Assembly (NCBI RefSeq): GCF_900188345.1 | Contig: NZ_FZOD01000038.1 | Span: 1 to 64,000 of the forward strand | Length of the DNA stretch: 64,000 nt | Reading direction: 5' to 3' | Source: Streptosporangium subroseum | Lineage (GTDB): Bacteria > Actinomycetota > Actinomycetes > Streptosporangiales > Streptosporangiaceae | Shown: piece after piece, positions 7,698-18,442 of the stretch | Layout: every line of letters begins with the position of its first letter | Numbering within the stretch: position 1 is the first letter of the stretch | Translations under genes and position numbers: made by a program | Notes under the pieces: model-generated | What the model was told of the DNA's origin: nothing | Seen by the model: only the letters and a program-made list of their open reading frames with translations | The model's database searches: none

Positions 7698-8841
7698 TCG
7701 TTGCGCGATCATCGGTGTCGGTCAGACCCACTACACGACCAAGCGGCGGGACGTCTCCATGGCCGGGCTGGTCCGTGAGGCGGCGCTGCGGGCACTGGAG
7801 GACGCGGGGCTGACCTGGAAGGACATCGACGCCGTTGTCATCGGCAAGGCGCCCGACCTGTTCGAGGGCGTGATGATGCCCGAGTCCTACCTGGCCGACG
7901 CGCTCGGCGCCTCGGGAAAGCCGATGATGCGCGTGCACACGGCCGGTTCGGTCGGCGGGTCCACCGCGCTGGTCGGCGCCTCGCTGATCCAGGGCGGCGT
8001 GCACGACCGGGTGCTCGTGGTGGCCTTCGAGAAGCAGTCGGAGTCTAACGCGACCTGGGCGCTCTCCACGCACCTGCCGTTCAGCGCCTCGCTGGTCGTC
8101 GGCGCGGGCGGCTACTTCGCCCCGCACATCCGCGAGTACATCCGCCGCTCCGGTGCCCCCGAGCACATCGGCCACCTGGTGGCGGTCAAGGACCGCCAGA
8201 ACGCCCTGAAGAACCCCTACGCCCACCTGAAGATCCAGGGGATCAACCAGAAAATGGTCGAGTCGACCCCGATGCTCTGGGAGCCGATCCGCTATCTGGA
8301 CACCTGTCCCTCCTCGGACGGCGCGTGCGCGATGGTCCTGTCCGCCGAGGACAAGATCACCGACAGCACCCCCGCCTGGGTTCTCGGTACGGCGATGCGC
8401 TCCGAGCCGATCTCCCGCGCGGACCGGGACACGGTGAGCCCGCAGGCCGGCAAGGACTGCGCGGCCGATGTGTACCGGCAGGCCGGGATCACCGACCCGC
8501 GCAGGGAGATCGACGTGGCCGAGGTGTACGTGCCCTTCTCCTGGTACGAGCCGATGTGGCTGGAGAACCTCGGGTTCGCCGCCGAGGGGGAGGGCTGGAA
8601 GCTCACCGAGTCCGGCGCCACCGCCCTGGACGGCGACATCCCGTGGAACGCCTCCGGCGGAGTGCTGTCGAGCAATCCGATCGGCGCGTCCGGGCTGATC
8701 AGGTTCGCCGAGGCGGCGCTCCAGGTCAGGGGGATGGCGGGGGAGCACCAGGTGGACGGGGCCCGGCGAGCCCTCGGGCACGCGTACGGCGGCGGCGCCC
8801 AGTTCTTCGCGATGTGGATGGTCGGCAGCGACAAACCCTGA
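7690..8841 (+). CDS. Thiolase-like (Ltp3-type) protein without catalytic Cys/His
   Basis: This 383-residue thiolase-superfamily protein begins MGNRCAIIGVGQT. The segment HTAGSVGGSTALVG (83-96) aligns with the nucleophile loop of SCP2-like thiolases, but Ser87 replaces the Cys. The later motif reads NASGGVLSSNPIGASG, with Asn in place of the catalytic His. It overlaps the preceding thiolase-like gene by 8 bp, so the two probably form a heteromer, with the DUF35 protein supplying the acyl-CoA site. Mycobacterial Ltp3/Ltp4 with Rv3521 is the closest arrangement I recognise. Confidence 0.82.
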   Translation: MGNRCAIIGVGQTHYTTKRRDVSMAGLVREAALRALEDAGLTWKDIDAVVIGKAPDLFEGVMMPESYLADALGASGKPMMRVHTAGSVGGSTALVGASLIQGGVHDRVLVVAFEKQSESNATWALSTHLPFSASLVVGAGGYFAPHIREYIRRSGAPEHIGHLVAVKDRQNALKNPYAHLKIQGINQKMVESTPMLWEPIRYLDTCPSSDGACAMVLSAEDKITDSTPAWVLGTAMRSEPISRADRDTVSPQAGKDCAADVYRQAGITDPRREIDVAEVYVPFSWYEPMWLENLGFAAEGEGWKLTESGATALDGDIPWNASGGVLSSNPIGASGLIRFAEAALQVRGMAGEHQVDGARRALGHAYGGGAQFFAMWMVGSDKP

Positions 8842-8862
8842 TCTCCCCCCAGGAGGGGCTCT

Positions 8863-10449
8863 ATGGAGTTCAACCACGCAGATCTGTTCGAGGGACTGGC
8901 GGACGCGATCGGGGACCGCACCGCCGTCATCTGCGGCGACAGCCGCATGACCTACGCCGAGCTGGACGCGCACGCCAACCGGCTCGCGCACTACCTGGAG
9001 GCCCGGGGCGTCCGGGCCGGACAGCACGTCGGCATCCATCTGTACAACGGCATCGAGTATGTCGCGGGCGTGCTGGCCACGCTCAAGATCCGAGCCGTGC
9101 CGGTCAACGTGAACTACCGCTACGTCGAGGCGGAACTGCTCTACCTCTACCAGGACTCCGACATCGTGGCGTTGCTGTTCGACGTGGAGTTCGACGACCG
9201 GGTGGCGGCGGTGGCCCCGCGGGCGCCCGAGCTGAAGCACCTGATCTCGGTGGGCGGCCGGTCCGGGATCGAGGGGGCGGTGCCGTACGAGGAGGCGCTG
9301 GCGGGGCAGCCCGAGACGCGCGGATTCCCCGAGCGGTCGGCTGATGACCTCTACATCATCTACACGGGCGGCACGACCGGCATGCCCAAGGGCGTGATGT
9401 GGCGGGTGGAGGACCTGTTCTTCGCCTTCGGCGGCGGCAACGCCTACGGTGAGCCGCGCGCCACGCCGGACGAGGTGATCGAGGCCGCCGTGGTCGCCGG
9501 GCCGATGACCATGATGGCGGCGGCCCCGCTGATGCACGGCGCGGCCCAGATGGCCACCTTCATCAGCTGGTGGATGGGCGGCACGATGACCTACGTCCGC
9601 AAGTTCGACGCGGCCGAGGTGCTGCGGACGATCGAGCGGGAGAAGGTCCTCACGATCAACATCACCGGGGACGCGATGGCCCGCCCGCTGGCCGAAGAGA
9701 TCGCCACCGGCGGCTACGACCTGTCCTCGCTGTTCGTGCTCAGCTCCACCGGCGCGATCCTGACCGGTTCCGTACGTGCCCGCCTGGAAGAACTGCTCCC
9801 CGACCGGATGATCATGGACAGCTTCGGTTCCACCGAGTCCGGTTACACCGCCTCAGCTGTCCCCGGCTCCTCACCCGAGTCGGGCCTGCGGTACCAGCCC
9901 AACCCCGTCGCCAACCTGGCCGTGCTCAACGAGGCGCTGGAGCCGGTCAAACCCGGCACGGACGAGCTCGGCACGGTCGCCAGGAGCGGCCGGATCGCCT
10001 CCGGCTACTACAAGGACGAGAAAAAGACCCGCAGCACCTTCGTGACCGACAAGGACGGTGTCCGCTGGCTGCTCACCGGCGACATCGCCAAGGTCGAGGA
10101 GGACGGCACGATCGCGATCTTCGGCCGGGGTTCGGCCTGCATCAACACGGGCGGGGAGAAGGTCTTCCCCGAGGAGGTCGAGGCGGTGCTCAAGGGCCAC
10201 CCGGCGGTCTTCGACGCGGTGGTCACCGGGATTCCCGACGAACGATGGGGCAACCGGGTCGCCGCCGTGATCGAGCTCCGTCCCGGCATGAAGCCGTCGG
10301 CCGAGGAACTCGGCGCCCACTGCCGGGAGAAGATCTCCGGTTACAAGGTTCCCCGGACGTTCGCCTTCGTCGACGAGATGGTCCGCTCCCCGGCCGGCAA
10401 GGCCGACTACCGCTGGGCCAAGGAGACCGCCCAAGCCGCCCAGGCCTGA
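8863..10449 (+). CDS. FadD19-like acyl-CoA synthetase
   Basis: The 528-residue ANL ligase has YTGGTTGMPKGVMWR (167-181), the GTTG...PKGVMW variant typical of FadD17/FadD19 ligases, with AQMATFISW and a GDAMARPL motif further on. The C-terminal Lys motif is SPAGKADYRWAKE. FadD19 of mycobacteria activates C24-branched sterol side chains, and the thiolase-like neighbours agree with such a role; the substrate here is inferred. A strong AGGAGGGG ribosome site precedes the ATG, and only 21 bp separate it from the upstream gene, so it closes the operon. Confidence 0.87.
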   Translation: MEFNHADLFEGLADAIGDRTAVICGDSRMTYAELDAHANRLAHYLEARGVRAGQHVGIHLYNGIEYVAGVLATLKIRAVPVNVNYRYVEAELLYLYQDSDIVALLFDVEFDDRVAAVAPRAPELKHLISVGGRSGIEGAVPYEEALAGQPETRGFPERSADDLYIIYTGGTTGMPKGVMWRVEDLFFAFGGGNAYGEPRATPDEVIEAAVVAGPMTMMAAAPLMHGAAQMATFISWWMGGTMTYVRKFDAAEVLRTIEREKVLTINITGDAMARPLAEEIATGGYDLSSLFVLSSTGAILTGSVRARLEELLPDRMIMDSFGSTESGYTASAVPGSSPESGLRYQPNPVANLAVLNEALEPVKPGTDELGTVARSGRIASGYYKDEKKTRSTFVTDKDGVRWLLTGDIAKVEEDGTIAIFGRGSACINTGGEKVFPEEVEAVLKGHPAVFDAVVTGIPDERWGNRVAAVIELRPGMKPSAEELGAHCREKISGYKVPRTFAFVDEMVRSPAGKADYRWAKETAQAAQA

Positions 10450-10538
10450 CCACCCTCGCCGAACTTCGCCCGCTGGGATGCCGGGACGGCGGGCGACCTC
10501 GCGTTCGGCTACTGGTCCGCCACGGAGTCGCCACTGTC

Positions 10539-10554
10539 GGGGAAAGCGCTTACC
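10539..10554. promoter_or_regulatory. LacI-type CG-centred palindrome upstream of the aldehyde dehydrogenase
   Basis: GGGGAAAGCGCTTACC contains AAGCGCTT, the usual centre of LacI/GalR-family operators, and lies about 55-70 bp before the dehydrogenase start. The first 15 bases recur exactly, reversed, at 24776-24790. Confidence 0.5.
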
Positions 10555-10609
10555 GTAAGAGGGTGGCACCGTACGCGATGTGGCGTGCTCCGTGACGAAA
10601 GGCTCTGCG

Positions 10610-12076
10610 TTGATCCATTCATATGACCCCCGGACCGGCGAATCTCTCGACGAGCCCCTGGCGTCGACCTCGGACGAGGAGGTGGACGCGGTCGTCGAGG
10701 CGGCCCGCGCGGCGGGGCCCGCCTGGCGTTCCGGCGACCGGGCCGCGGTGCTCGACGCGATCGCGGGCGCATTGGAGGAGAACGTCGAGTGGCTGTGGCA
10801 GGCGGCCGACGCCGAGACGGCGCTGGGGGAGGTCCGTCTGCGCGGCGAGGTCGCGCGGGCCGCCGGGCAGTTCCGGCTCTTCGCCCAGGTGTTGCGTGAC
10901 GGCGGGTACGTCGAGGCGGTGATCGACCACGCGACGGCCCAGCCGCCGGTCCCCGACCTGCGGCGGATGAACCACCCACTGCCCGGCGTGGCCGGGGTTT
11001 TCGCGGCGAGCAACTTCCCGTTCGCCTTCTCGGTCGCGGGCGGTGACACCGCCTCGGCCCTGGCCGCCGGATGCCCGGTGGTGGTCAAGGCGCACGACGG
11101 CCACCCGCGCACGTCGGAGCTGTCGGCGGAGATCATCCGAGGCGCCCTGCCCGATCCGGCGCTCCTCGGCCTGGTCCGGGGGCTGGAGGCGGGCAGGCGG
11201 CTGGCCCAGCATCCGGCCGTCGTGGCCGTCGGGTTCACCGGATCCATTCCCGGCGGCAAGGCCGTGCAGGCACTGATCGCCGAACGCCCCGATCCCATCC
11301 CGTTCTACGGCGAGCTGGGCAGCGTCAATCCCGTGGTCGTGCTGCCCTCGGCCTCCCGTGAGGGGCTCGCCCAGGGGTTCGCCGCCTCGCTGACCCTCGG
11401 AGTCGGGCAGTTCTGCACCAACCCCGGGCTGCTGTTCGTCCCCGACGACGTCGAGCTTCTGACCTCCCTCGCCGAGGCGGTCGCCGCGACCACGGGCGGG
11501 CCGATGCTGACCGAGCGGATGCAGGGCGGGTTCCTGCGTGGGCTGGCTCGACTCGACGGGCTCACCTCACTGGCCGAGGGGCAGCCCGGGGAGGGCGCCT
11601 TCGCGGTGACACCCAAGGTGTTCGTCACCGACCTCGCGGCCTTCGCCGGAAACCTTCAGGTCCTTTCCGAGGAGTGCTTCGGCCCGGCCGCCGTCGTGGT
11701 GGTCTACGGTGACCCGGCGGAGCTACCCGCCGTACTGGAGCGGCTGGACGGATCACTGACCGCCACGATCCACGCGACGGACGCCGCGGAGGCGCGCGAG
11801 AGCGCAGAGGTGCTGCTCAGGAAGGCGGGACGGCTGATCTGGAACGGCTGGCCGACGGGGGTCGCGGTCCGCTGGGCCATGCACCACGGCGGCCCCTGGC
11901 CCGCCAGCACGGCCGCCACCCACACCTCGGTCGGCGCCGCGGCCATCCGCAGGTGGCTGGTCCCCACCGCCTACCAGGACTGGCCGGCCGAGCTGCTCCC
12001 GGTCGAACTGCGCGACGACAACCCGCTCGGCATCCCCCGCCGCGTCGACGGAGTCCTCGTCGAGGGCCGCCCCTGA
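10610..12076 (+). CDS. Aldehyde dehydrogenase, 2-oxoglutarate-semialdehyde type
   Basis: The 488-residue product has the ALDH nucleophile in GQFCTNPG and the general-base Glu in YGELGSVNP, and overall resembles the 2,5-dioxopentanoate (alpha-ketoglutarate semialdehyde) dehydrogenases of sugar-acid pathways, including the C-terminal PTAYQDWPAELLP stretch. It would oxidise the product of the dehydratase at 25575 to 2-oxoglutarate, completing a galacturonate or aldarate route. TTG 10610 was preferred because GAAAGG lies at the right distance; GTG 10592 and GTG 10580 are alternatives. It is followed by a strong terminator and so stands alone, with a LacI-like site upstream. Confidence 0.8.
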   Translation: MIHSYDPRTGESLDEPLASTSDEEVDAVVEAARAAGPAWRSGDRAAVLDAIAGALEENVEWLWQAADAETALGEVRLRGEVARAAGQFRLFAQVLRDGGYVEAVIDHATAQPPVPDLRRMNHPLPGVAGVFAASNFPFAFSVAGGDTASALAAGCPVVVKAHDGHPRTSELSAEIIRGALPDPALLGLVRGLEAGRRLAQHPAVVAVGFTGSIPGGKAVQALIAERPDPIPFYGELGSVNPVVVLPSASREGLAQGFAASLTLGVGQFCTNPGLLFVPDDVELLTSLAEAVAATTGGPMLTERMQGGFLRGLARLDGLTSLAEGQPGEGAFAVTPKVFVTDLAAFAGNLQVLSEECFGPAAVVVVYGDPAELPAVLERLDGSLTATIHATDAAEARESAEVLLRKAGRLIWNGWPTGVAVRWAMHHGGPWPASTAATHTSVGAAAIRRWLVPTAYQDWPAELLPVELRDDNPLGIPRRVDGVLVEGRP

Positions 12077-12098
12077 CCACATCACTTAAACAGCCAGG

Positions 12099-12133
12099 AC
12101 GCCCCCGCGCAGACTGTGCGCGGGGGCGTTTTC
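12099..12133 (+). terminator. Rho-independent terminator after the aldehyde dehydrogenase
   Basis: Perfect 13-bp arms (12099-12111 and 12117-12129) close a 5-nt loop, and the right arm is followed by TTTT at 12129-12133. Confidence 0.85.
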
Positions 12134-12199
12134 CGCCCTCCCGGCCCGGACCCGTTCTCGGCATCCGCCGGATCCTCGGGGTGGCATTGAAGCCGGAAC

Positions 12200-12240
12200 G
12201 TTCGCCGACCGCGGCGGTCTCGCAGCCGCGGTCGGCGAAC
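12200..12240 (-). terminator. Hairpin terminator after the GH95-like gene
   Basis: Perfect 15-bp arms (12200-12214 and 12226-12240) with an 11-nt loop lie 10 bp beyond the stop of the minus-strand hydrolase. No strong U-tract follows. Confidence 0.65.
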
Positions 12241-12249
12241 AGTCGCTTG

Positions 12250-15200
12250 TTACTGGACGGTCACCGCCACCGTGGCCGCGGCCGCGGGCGTGGCGGTCAC
12301 GTCGGTGGCCGTCGCGGTGAGCGTGTGCTCTCCCGCGGCCAGGGCGGTGGACGAGGAGCAGGTCCACGTGCCGTCGTCCGACGCGGTGGCCGTGCAGACC
12401 GGCGTCCCCTCCGCTGTCACGGTCACCTTCGCGTCCGGCTCGCTCGTTCCCGAGACGGCCGGGGTGCCGGTGACGGTGGCGCCCGCCACCGGCGAGGTGA
12501 TCGTCACCGGCGGAGCGAAGCGGGTGACGGTGGGCACGCCGTCACCGCTGACCTTCACGACGACGCTGTGCACCGTCACCTGCCCGCCGCCGTTGCGGAG
12601 CCGGAAGTCGGCGTCGGAGTGCTGCTGGCCGCCGAAGTAGGCGTCGGAGACGCTCACCGTCGCGGTCTTCCAGGTGTTGGTCCCGGTCAGCTGGATGCCG
12701 GCCGTTGACTTGTACGGGTCCGAGCTGCCGTTGTCGTAGTGCACGGCGAACGAGCCGGAACCCTGGTCGTAGTAGGAGATGGTGAACGTCGCCGAGTAGA
12801 ACCCGGCATGGGCGATCGAGTCGTCGATGTCGAAGTAGATGTTGCTCTGGGTGCTGGTGCGTGCGGTCAGACCGTCGATCACCGAGGCGGTCGTCGGCCC
12901 GTCGAAGCCGCCGGAAGGCTTCTCGTCCTCACTCATCCCGTACGCGTGGTTGGTCGGTCCCACGACCGCGCCGACCACGGCCGTGCCGGGCGGCAGGTCG
13001 GAGGCGTTGAAGCTGACCGCCGCCGAGGCGTCGCCGGTGAGTCCGGTCGGGTCGGCCACCGTGGCGTTGATGGTCTGCTGTCCCCGGGCCAGTCCCCCGT
13101 CGGGGGCACAGCTCCAGGCGCCGGCGCCGTTCGCTGTGGTGGTGCACACGACCGCCGATCCCTTGCGCACGGTCACGACACCGTTCGGGATCGTCGTGCC
13201 CGAGATGGAGGAGGCGAGCTTGACCGTCGCACCGCCGCGCGGCGTGACGATCACCGGTGCCGGCGGGAACACGCGCCGGTTCGGCACCCAGGGCCCCGTG
13301 ACGGTCACGCCGACGCTGTGCACGGTGATGCCGTGGTCGGCGTGCAGCCGCAGGTCGGCCCCCGCGTTCTGCAACCCGCCGAAGTAGGCGTCGGCGACGG
13401 GGACTTCGGCGGTCTTCCAGGTGCGGCTGTCGGTGAGCGCGATGCTGCCGGCGACCTGGTAGGCCTTCCCCGGCCCGGCGTCGTACTGCACCGAGACGTC
13501 GCCGGTGCCGGCGTCGAAGTAGGACACGGCCACCTTCCCGTCGTACGACCCGGTCGCGGCCACGTTGTTGTCGACGTCGAAGTACATGTCGCTGCCGTCG
13601 GCCCCCGTCCCGGTTCCGGTCGTGCGCGCGGTCAGGCCGCTCACGTCGCCGGCCGTGGTGGTGGCGCCGGCGGAGCCGCTGTAGTCGACCTGGGTCAGGC
13701 CGTAACTCTGGTTGGTGCCGCCGAGGACGGTGCCGACCGTGGCGGTGCCGGACTGCGTGGTCTTGTCGAGGCCGAGCTGCACCTTGCCCAGGTGGCGCGC
13801 CGCGGTCGGCGCGCTCCCGGTCACCTCCGCGAACGGCAGGCCGGTGGTGGGCGCGGAGACCTGCTGCACGAGGTACGACTTGTCCTTCTTCACCGGGACG
13901 GTCAGGATGTCCTGGCTGGTGGGCGCCACCACCTTGTGGCCGTTCTTGCCGTCGACGACCTCCACCTGCTGACCCGGCCACGGGTTCTTGACCCGCAGCG
14001 TGCCGGAGGCGGAGGCCCCGGTCTCGATCGCGGCGGTGACGAGACGGCCGTCCTGCACCTGGACGTCGACCTTGCCGTTGTCCCGGATGTAGACGGTGCC
14101 ACTGACGTTCCAGTCGCTCGGCCACGCCGGCGCGAAGCGGATGATGCCGTCATAGTCCTGTGCGAGAGCCTCGTTGACCGCGGTCGCGACGCCGGACGCC
14201 TGCTCGATGTAGGGCTGGTAGCCGACGGTGTTGCCGAGGTCGGCGAACCCGTTCGGATAGACCTGGTGTCCCTCGGTGATCGAGATCAGGTTGCTGCGCA
14301 CCTCGGCGGGGTTCTGCAGGCGCGCCGCGTGGATCGCGTCCATCGACCAGTCATTGCCGCCCTTGTTCGGCCGGTGGGCGTAGCTGCGCTGCTCCAGCGC
14401 GAAGAGGTTCGGATCCTGGTCGCTCACCGTGCTCCACGGCCAGAGCGGCTCCAGTTCGATGTTCTCGCCGTTCCTGCGCGCCGCGGCGGGCTCGTAGGAG
14501 ATCGCGAGCACGTCGGTGCCGGTCGCGTCCGCGGCGGCCGTCTCCGCCGCGGTGTAGTGCGGGTTGAGCAGTTGCTTGAGGGTGGGGTCGGTGCGCGGGT
14601 ACGGCGGGATCTGGGTGAGGGCCTTCGTGGCCTGCTGCACGAGGGCGGCGTCGGCCTTCTTGTCGGTGCCGAGCTCCTTCGCGGCCTGCTGGATGATCGG
14701 GAAGAGCACCAGGTCGGCCGCGATGTCGGTGGTCGGGTCGTTGACGGACCACTGGGTCTCGTGCGCGTTGGCGTTCGCGTGCAGCAGGCCGTCCGCGCCC
14801 ACCTTCTGGTACGCGAGCTGGAAGACCGCCGTGGACTTGATGAAGGGCCAGTACTTCTTCAGCATCTTGAGGTCGCCGGTGGCCTGGTACTGCTGCCACA
14901 TGTACATCGCCACTTCGGGCCCGCTGGTGATGTTCAGCGCGTTCCAGTTCGGTGCGCTCGCCTGGCTGCAGCTGCCGTTGCCGTTGACCTCGATGCCGTT
15001 GCCGTTGAAGCGCATGGTCTCCGACACGCAGGAGCCGGGAAGTCCGCCCATCGCCATCTTGGTCCACGCCTCGATGTCGGCGAGGTCGTCGGAGTACATG
15101 TCGAAGATCGGAGTGTTCAGGTCGTATTTACCCGAGCTCATGTTCGCCGAGATCTGCGTGCGCAGATTCCACAGCCAGTACGCCGACGGGTTCCAGGTCT

Positions 15201-16242
15201 GGGCGTCCTTGTTCCAGGAGAACATGTCCGCCTGGCCCGCCTGGCTGCCGGGGTAGATGCCCTCCCTCATGGACGCCGCCTCCTCGTAGAGGTAGAGCGT
15301 GCGCAGGTTCTCCATGTAGGCGGCGGTGCCGTCGGCCGAGTCCATCGCGACCAGGCCCGAGTGATTCCAGTAGCGGTCCCACCAGCGGTCCTGAGCGGAC
15401 ATCAGCTGCGACTCGGGGACGGTCGCGTCCTTGTCGATCAGCTTGCTCGCGGTCTTGGCGGCGTCGCCGCCCGTCCACGCGGGCGATGCCACGACGACGC
15501 GGAACGTTCCATCCTCGTGCGGCTTGAAACTGACCTTCACCTGCGTCGGGCCGGCGACCGTGGTCGTCACCTGCCTGCCGCCCGCGGTGATGGCCGCCAG
15601 CGAGCCGAACGTCTTTCCGCTGCCGATCGAGGGAGCACCGTCCACCCAGGTCTCGGCGAGGGTACCGATGTCACCGGACACCGCGGCGGCCGGCTTGCGG
15701 CCGGACCACAGGTTGATGGTGGCCGTCTGGGCGAGGTCGGGGTTCGCGCCGGAGACCTCGACGATCAGCTCGTCCTTCTCCGCCGCCACCCACGCCTTCA
15801 TCGACATGCCGCCGCCGGACTCGCGCAGCACGCCGTCCGTCAGATCCAGCCGTCCGCTGAAGTCGGCGGCGTGTGAGATCGCCGACAGGCCCGGGATGTT
15901 GACCTGGCCCGGGGACTTGCGGTCCGGCATGGTGTCCGACCGGTTGAGCTGCGCGGTGAAGCCACCCGCCGCCCACGCCGCCACACCCAGCGACCCGTTG
16001 CCCAGCGGCATGGACGCCGTGGGATCGGTGTTCGGCGATCCGAGCACGAGGTCGGAACGGCTGACGACCCCGGCCTGGTCGAGCCGGAAGTTCCCGTTCT
16101 GCCAGGCCGTCGTCGCCCCCGCCGCCGCCTCGGCCGTACCGGGGTTCACGATGACGATCCCCGCGAGCGCGGCGAGCAGCGCCGACCAGAGCGAGAGGAT
16201 GCGCCGGAGCGGGACCCGGCGACTGCGGGGGGTGAACTGCAC
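12250..16242 (-). CDS. Secreted multidomain glycoside hydrolase, GH95-like
   Basis: The 1330-residue exoenzyme starts at a GTG behind GGAGGG (an in-frame TTG at 16275 lacks a site). A hydrophobic signal segment (about residues 15-40) ends near AEAAA. The catalytic part, to about residue 830, has the MPLGNGSLGVAAW loop and an alpha-toroid region typical of six-hairpin hydrolases of the GH95 type (alpha-L-fucosidase or L-galactosidase); substrate is not certain. The C-terminal 480 residues are a duplicated pair: a beta-sandwich module carrying a DAYFGG motif, then a bacterial Ig-like domain with one Cys pair, repeated once. The modules may bind carbohydrate. It sits alone beside a pectin-use operon. 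Confidence 0.75.
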   Translation of the reverse strand: MQFTPRSRRVPLRRILSLWSALLAALAGIVIVNPGTAEAAAGATTAWQNGNFRLDQAGVVSRSDLVLGSPNTDPTASMPLGNGSLGVAAWAAGGFTAQLNRSDTMPDRKSPGQVNIPGLSAISHAADFSGRLDLTDGVLRESGGGMSMKAWVAAEKDELIVEVSGANPDLAQTATINLWSGRKPAAAVSGDIGTLAETWVDGAPSIGSGKTFGSLAAITAGGRQVTTTVAGPTQVKVSFKPHEDGTFRVVVASPAWTGGDAAKTASKLIDKDATVPESQLMSAQDRWWDRYWNHSGLVAMDSADGTAAYMENLRTLYLYEEAASMREGIYPGSQAGQADMFSWNKDAQTWNPSAYWLWNLRTQISANMSSGKYDLNTPIFDMYSDDLADIEAWTKMAMGGLPGSCVSETMRFNGNGIEVNGNGSCSQASAPNWNALNITSGPEVAMYMWQQYQATGDLKMLKKYWPFIKSTAVFQLAYQKVGADGLLHANANAHETQWSVNDPTTDIAADLVLFPIIQQAAKELGTDKKADAALVQQATKALTQIPPYPRTDPTLKQLLNPHYTAAETAAADATGTDVLAISYEPAAARRNGENIELEPLWPWSTVSDQDPNLFALEQRSYAHRPNKGGNDWSMDAIHAARLQNPAEVRSNLISITEGHQVYPNGFADLGNTVGYQPYIEQASGVATAVNEALAQDYDGIIRFAPAWPSDWNVSGTVYIRDNGKVDVQVQDGRLVTAAIETGASASGTLRVKNPWPGQQVEVVDGKNGHKVVAPTSQDILTVPVKKDKSYLVQQVSAPTTGLPFAEVTGSAPTAARHLGKVQLGLDKTTQSGTATVGTVLGGTNQSYGLTQVDYSGSAGATTTAGDVSGLTARTTGTGTGADGSDMYFDVDNNVAATGSYDGKVAVSYFDAGTGDVSVQYDAGPGKAYQVAGSIALTDSRTWKTAEVPVADAYFGGLQNAGADLRLHADHGITVHSVGVTVTGPWVPNRRVFPPAPVIVTPRGGATVKLASSISGTTIPNGVVTVRKGSAVVCTTTANGAGAWSCAPDGGLARGQQTINATVADPTGLTGDASAAVSFNASDLPPGTAVVGAVVGPTNHAYGMSEDEKPSGGFDGPTTASVIDGLTARTSTQSNIYFDIDDSIAHAGFYSATFTISYYDQGSGSFAVHYDNGSSDPYKSTAGIQLTGTNTWKTATVSVSDAYFGGQQHSDADFRLRNGGGQVTVHSVVVKVSGDGVPTVTRFAPPVTITSPVAGATVTGTPAVSGTSEPDAKVTVTAEGTPVCTATASDDGTWTCSSSTALAAGEHTLTATATDVTATPAAAATVAVTVQ

Positions 16243-16725
16243 GATGCCCTCCAGGGCTGTACGACGCTCGACCAACGGTCGAAAAATAGTCCGATGAATA
16301 ATCCGTGCCCGGGGAATAAATGAGCACTAAGTGACCAGATGTGTCGGGATGGCCCGATAACATCGGATGAATGTCCGTTCTAATCCATCCGCTGAGCCGC
16401 TGTAAAGACCCGCGACACACAAACGTCTCAGCTCGGAAACCTGAGTGACCCGTACGCAGGGGAAGCGCACGGCCTCGCCACCGGCTTCGGCTGCCGGGCC
16501 GTACGGGTTCGGGGGACCGCCGCGGGCTCAGCCGGCGTAGCGGTCGAAGGTGTTCCGGCCGGTGATCGTGCCGGACGCCGTCGTCATCTGACTTGAGGGC
16601 CGCGCGAGACGAGCGTTCGATCAGGCGGCGGGAGGTTCAAGGCACCTGCGTAGAGCGGCCTGATTATGAGCGACCCGTTTCTGAACGGTGCGCCAGGTCG
16701 CTCGCGTCATCACTCTCGACGCAGA
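16243..16725. other. Upstream region of the GH95-like gene, no gene seen
   Basis: These 483 bp contain an AT-richer promoter-like stretch at 16276-16320, a small inverted repeat TCGGG-ATGG-CCCGA at 16344-16357, and no convincing coding frame. A 19-codon frame at 16528-16587 (-) faintly resembles a RibD-type reductase fragment but is too short to call. Confidence 0.5.
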
Positions 16726-17082
16726 TCATGACGCATGCCCTGACAGGTCGCGGTCGAAGGCGTAGGTCCGCTCGACTCGCGCGACCTCGACCCGGTAGCG
16801 GGCGTACCAGCGTTCCCGCCCGAGTCGCTGGGCTTCGAGGTGCTCAAGGTCGCCTTTCCAAGCCGTTATCGACTCGGCGTCCGCGTAGTACAGCACGGTG
16901 AGGTCGCTGCCGTCGTCGGCGGTGAGCGACTCGCGCCCGAGGTAGCCGGGCTGGGCAACGCCCAACTCCGTCATCCGACGGCTCATCTCGGCGTACCCGT
17001 GGGGATCGACGCCGCTCGGCTCGGTGGTGATGATGACCGCGTAGTAGGGCGGCGTGGGGCGTGACACGTAAGGAGCGGCCAT
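16726..17082 (-). CDS. Antibiotic-biosynthesis-monooxygenase-like (ABM fold) protein
   Basis: The 118-residue protein has the dimeric ferredoxin-like ABM pattern: YYAVIITTEPSG strand, a helix with YAEMSRRM, then LTVLYYADAESITAWKGD and a region ending in RYRVEVARVERTYAF. Small proteins of this family act as heme-degrading or quinol monooxygenases or simply as dimeric enzymes of unknown reaction. It lies 68 bp downstream of the FAD monooxygenase gene in the same direction and may be co-transcribed with it. Specific function unknown. Confidence 0.75.
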   Translation of the reverse strand: MAAPYVSRPTPPYYAVIITTEPSGVDPHGYAEMSRRMTELGVAQPGYLGRESLTADDGSDLTVLYYADAESITAWKGDLEHLEAQRLGRERWYARYRVEVARVERTYAFDRDLSGHAS

Positions 17083-17150
17083 GCCTCATGATATTGACCC
17101 TTCGCTTCGGCCGGCGGGTGAGGTGCCGTGTGGCAGCGCCGCTTCTCCCG

Positions 17151-18365
<1,215 letters not shown>

Positions 18366-18442
18366 GGGGGGCTCCTGGGTGTCTCGGTCAGGCGGGCGGT
18401 TTCGCCGGGGACGTTGCGGTCCCTGCCTGCTCCACGAACTGT

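Noticed and set aside
5631..7712. 693-codon minus-strand open frame
   Set aside because: Antisense to the DUF35 and thiolase-like genes, which have clear motifs.
12739..15876. 1045-codon plus-strand open frame
   Set aside because: Antisense shadow of the GH95-like gene caused by high GC; no motifs, while the minus frame has signal peptide and domains.
16528..16587. Remnant of a RibD/dihydrofolate-reductase-like gene
   Set aside because: Only 19 codons with a weak GRNTFDRYAG likeness; too short to support.
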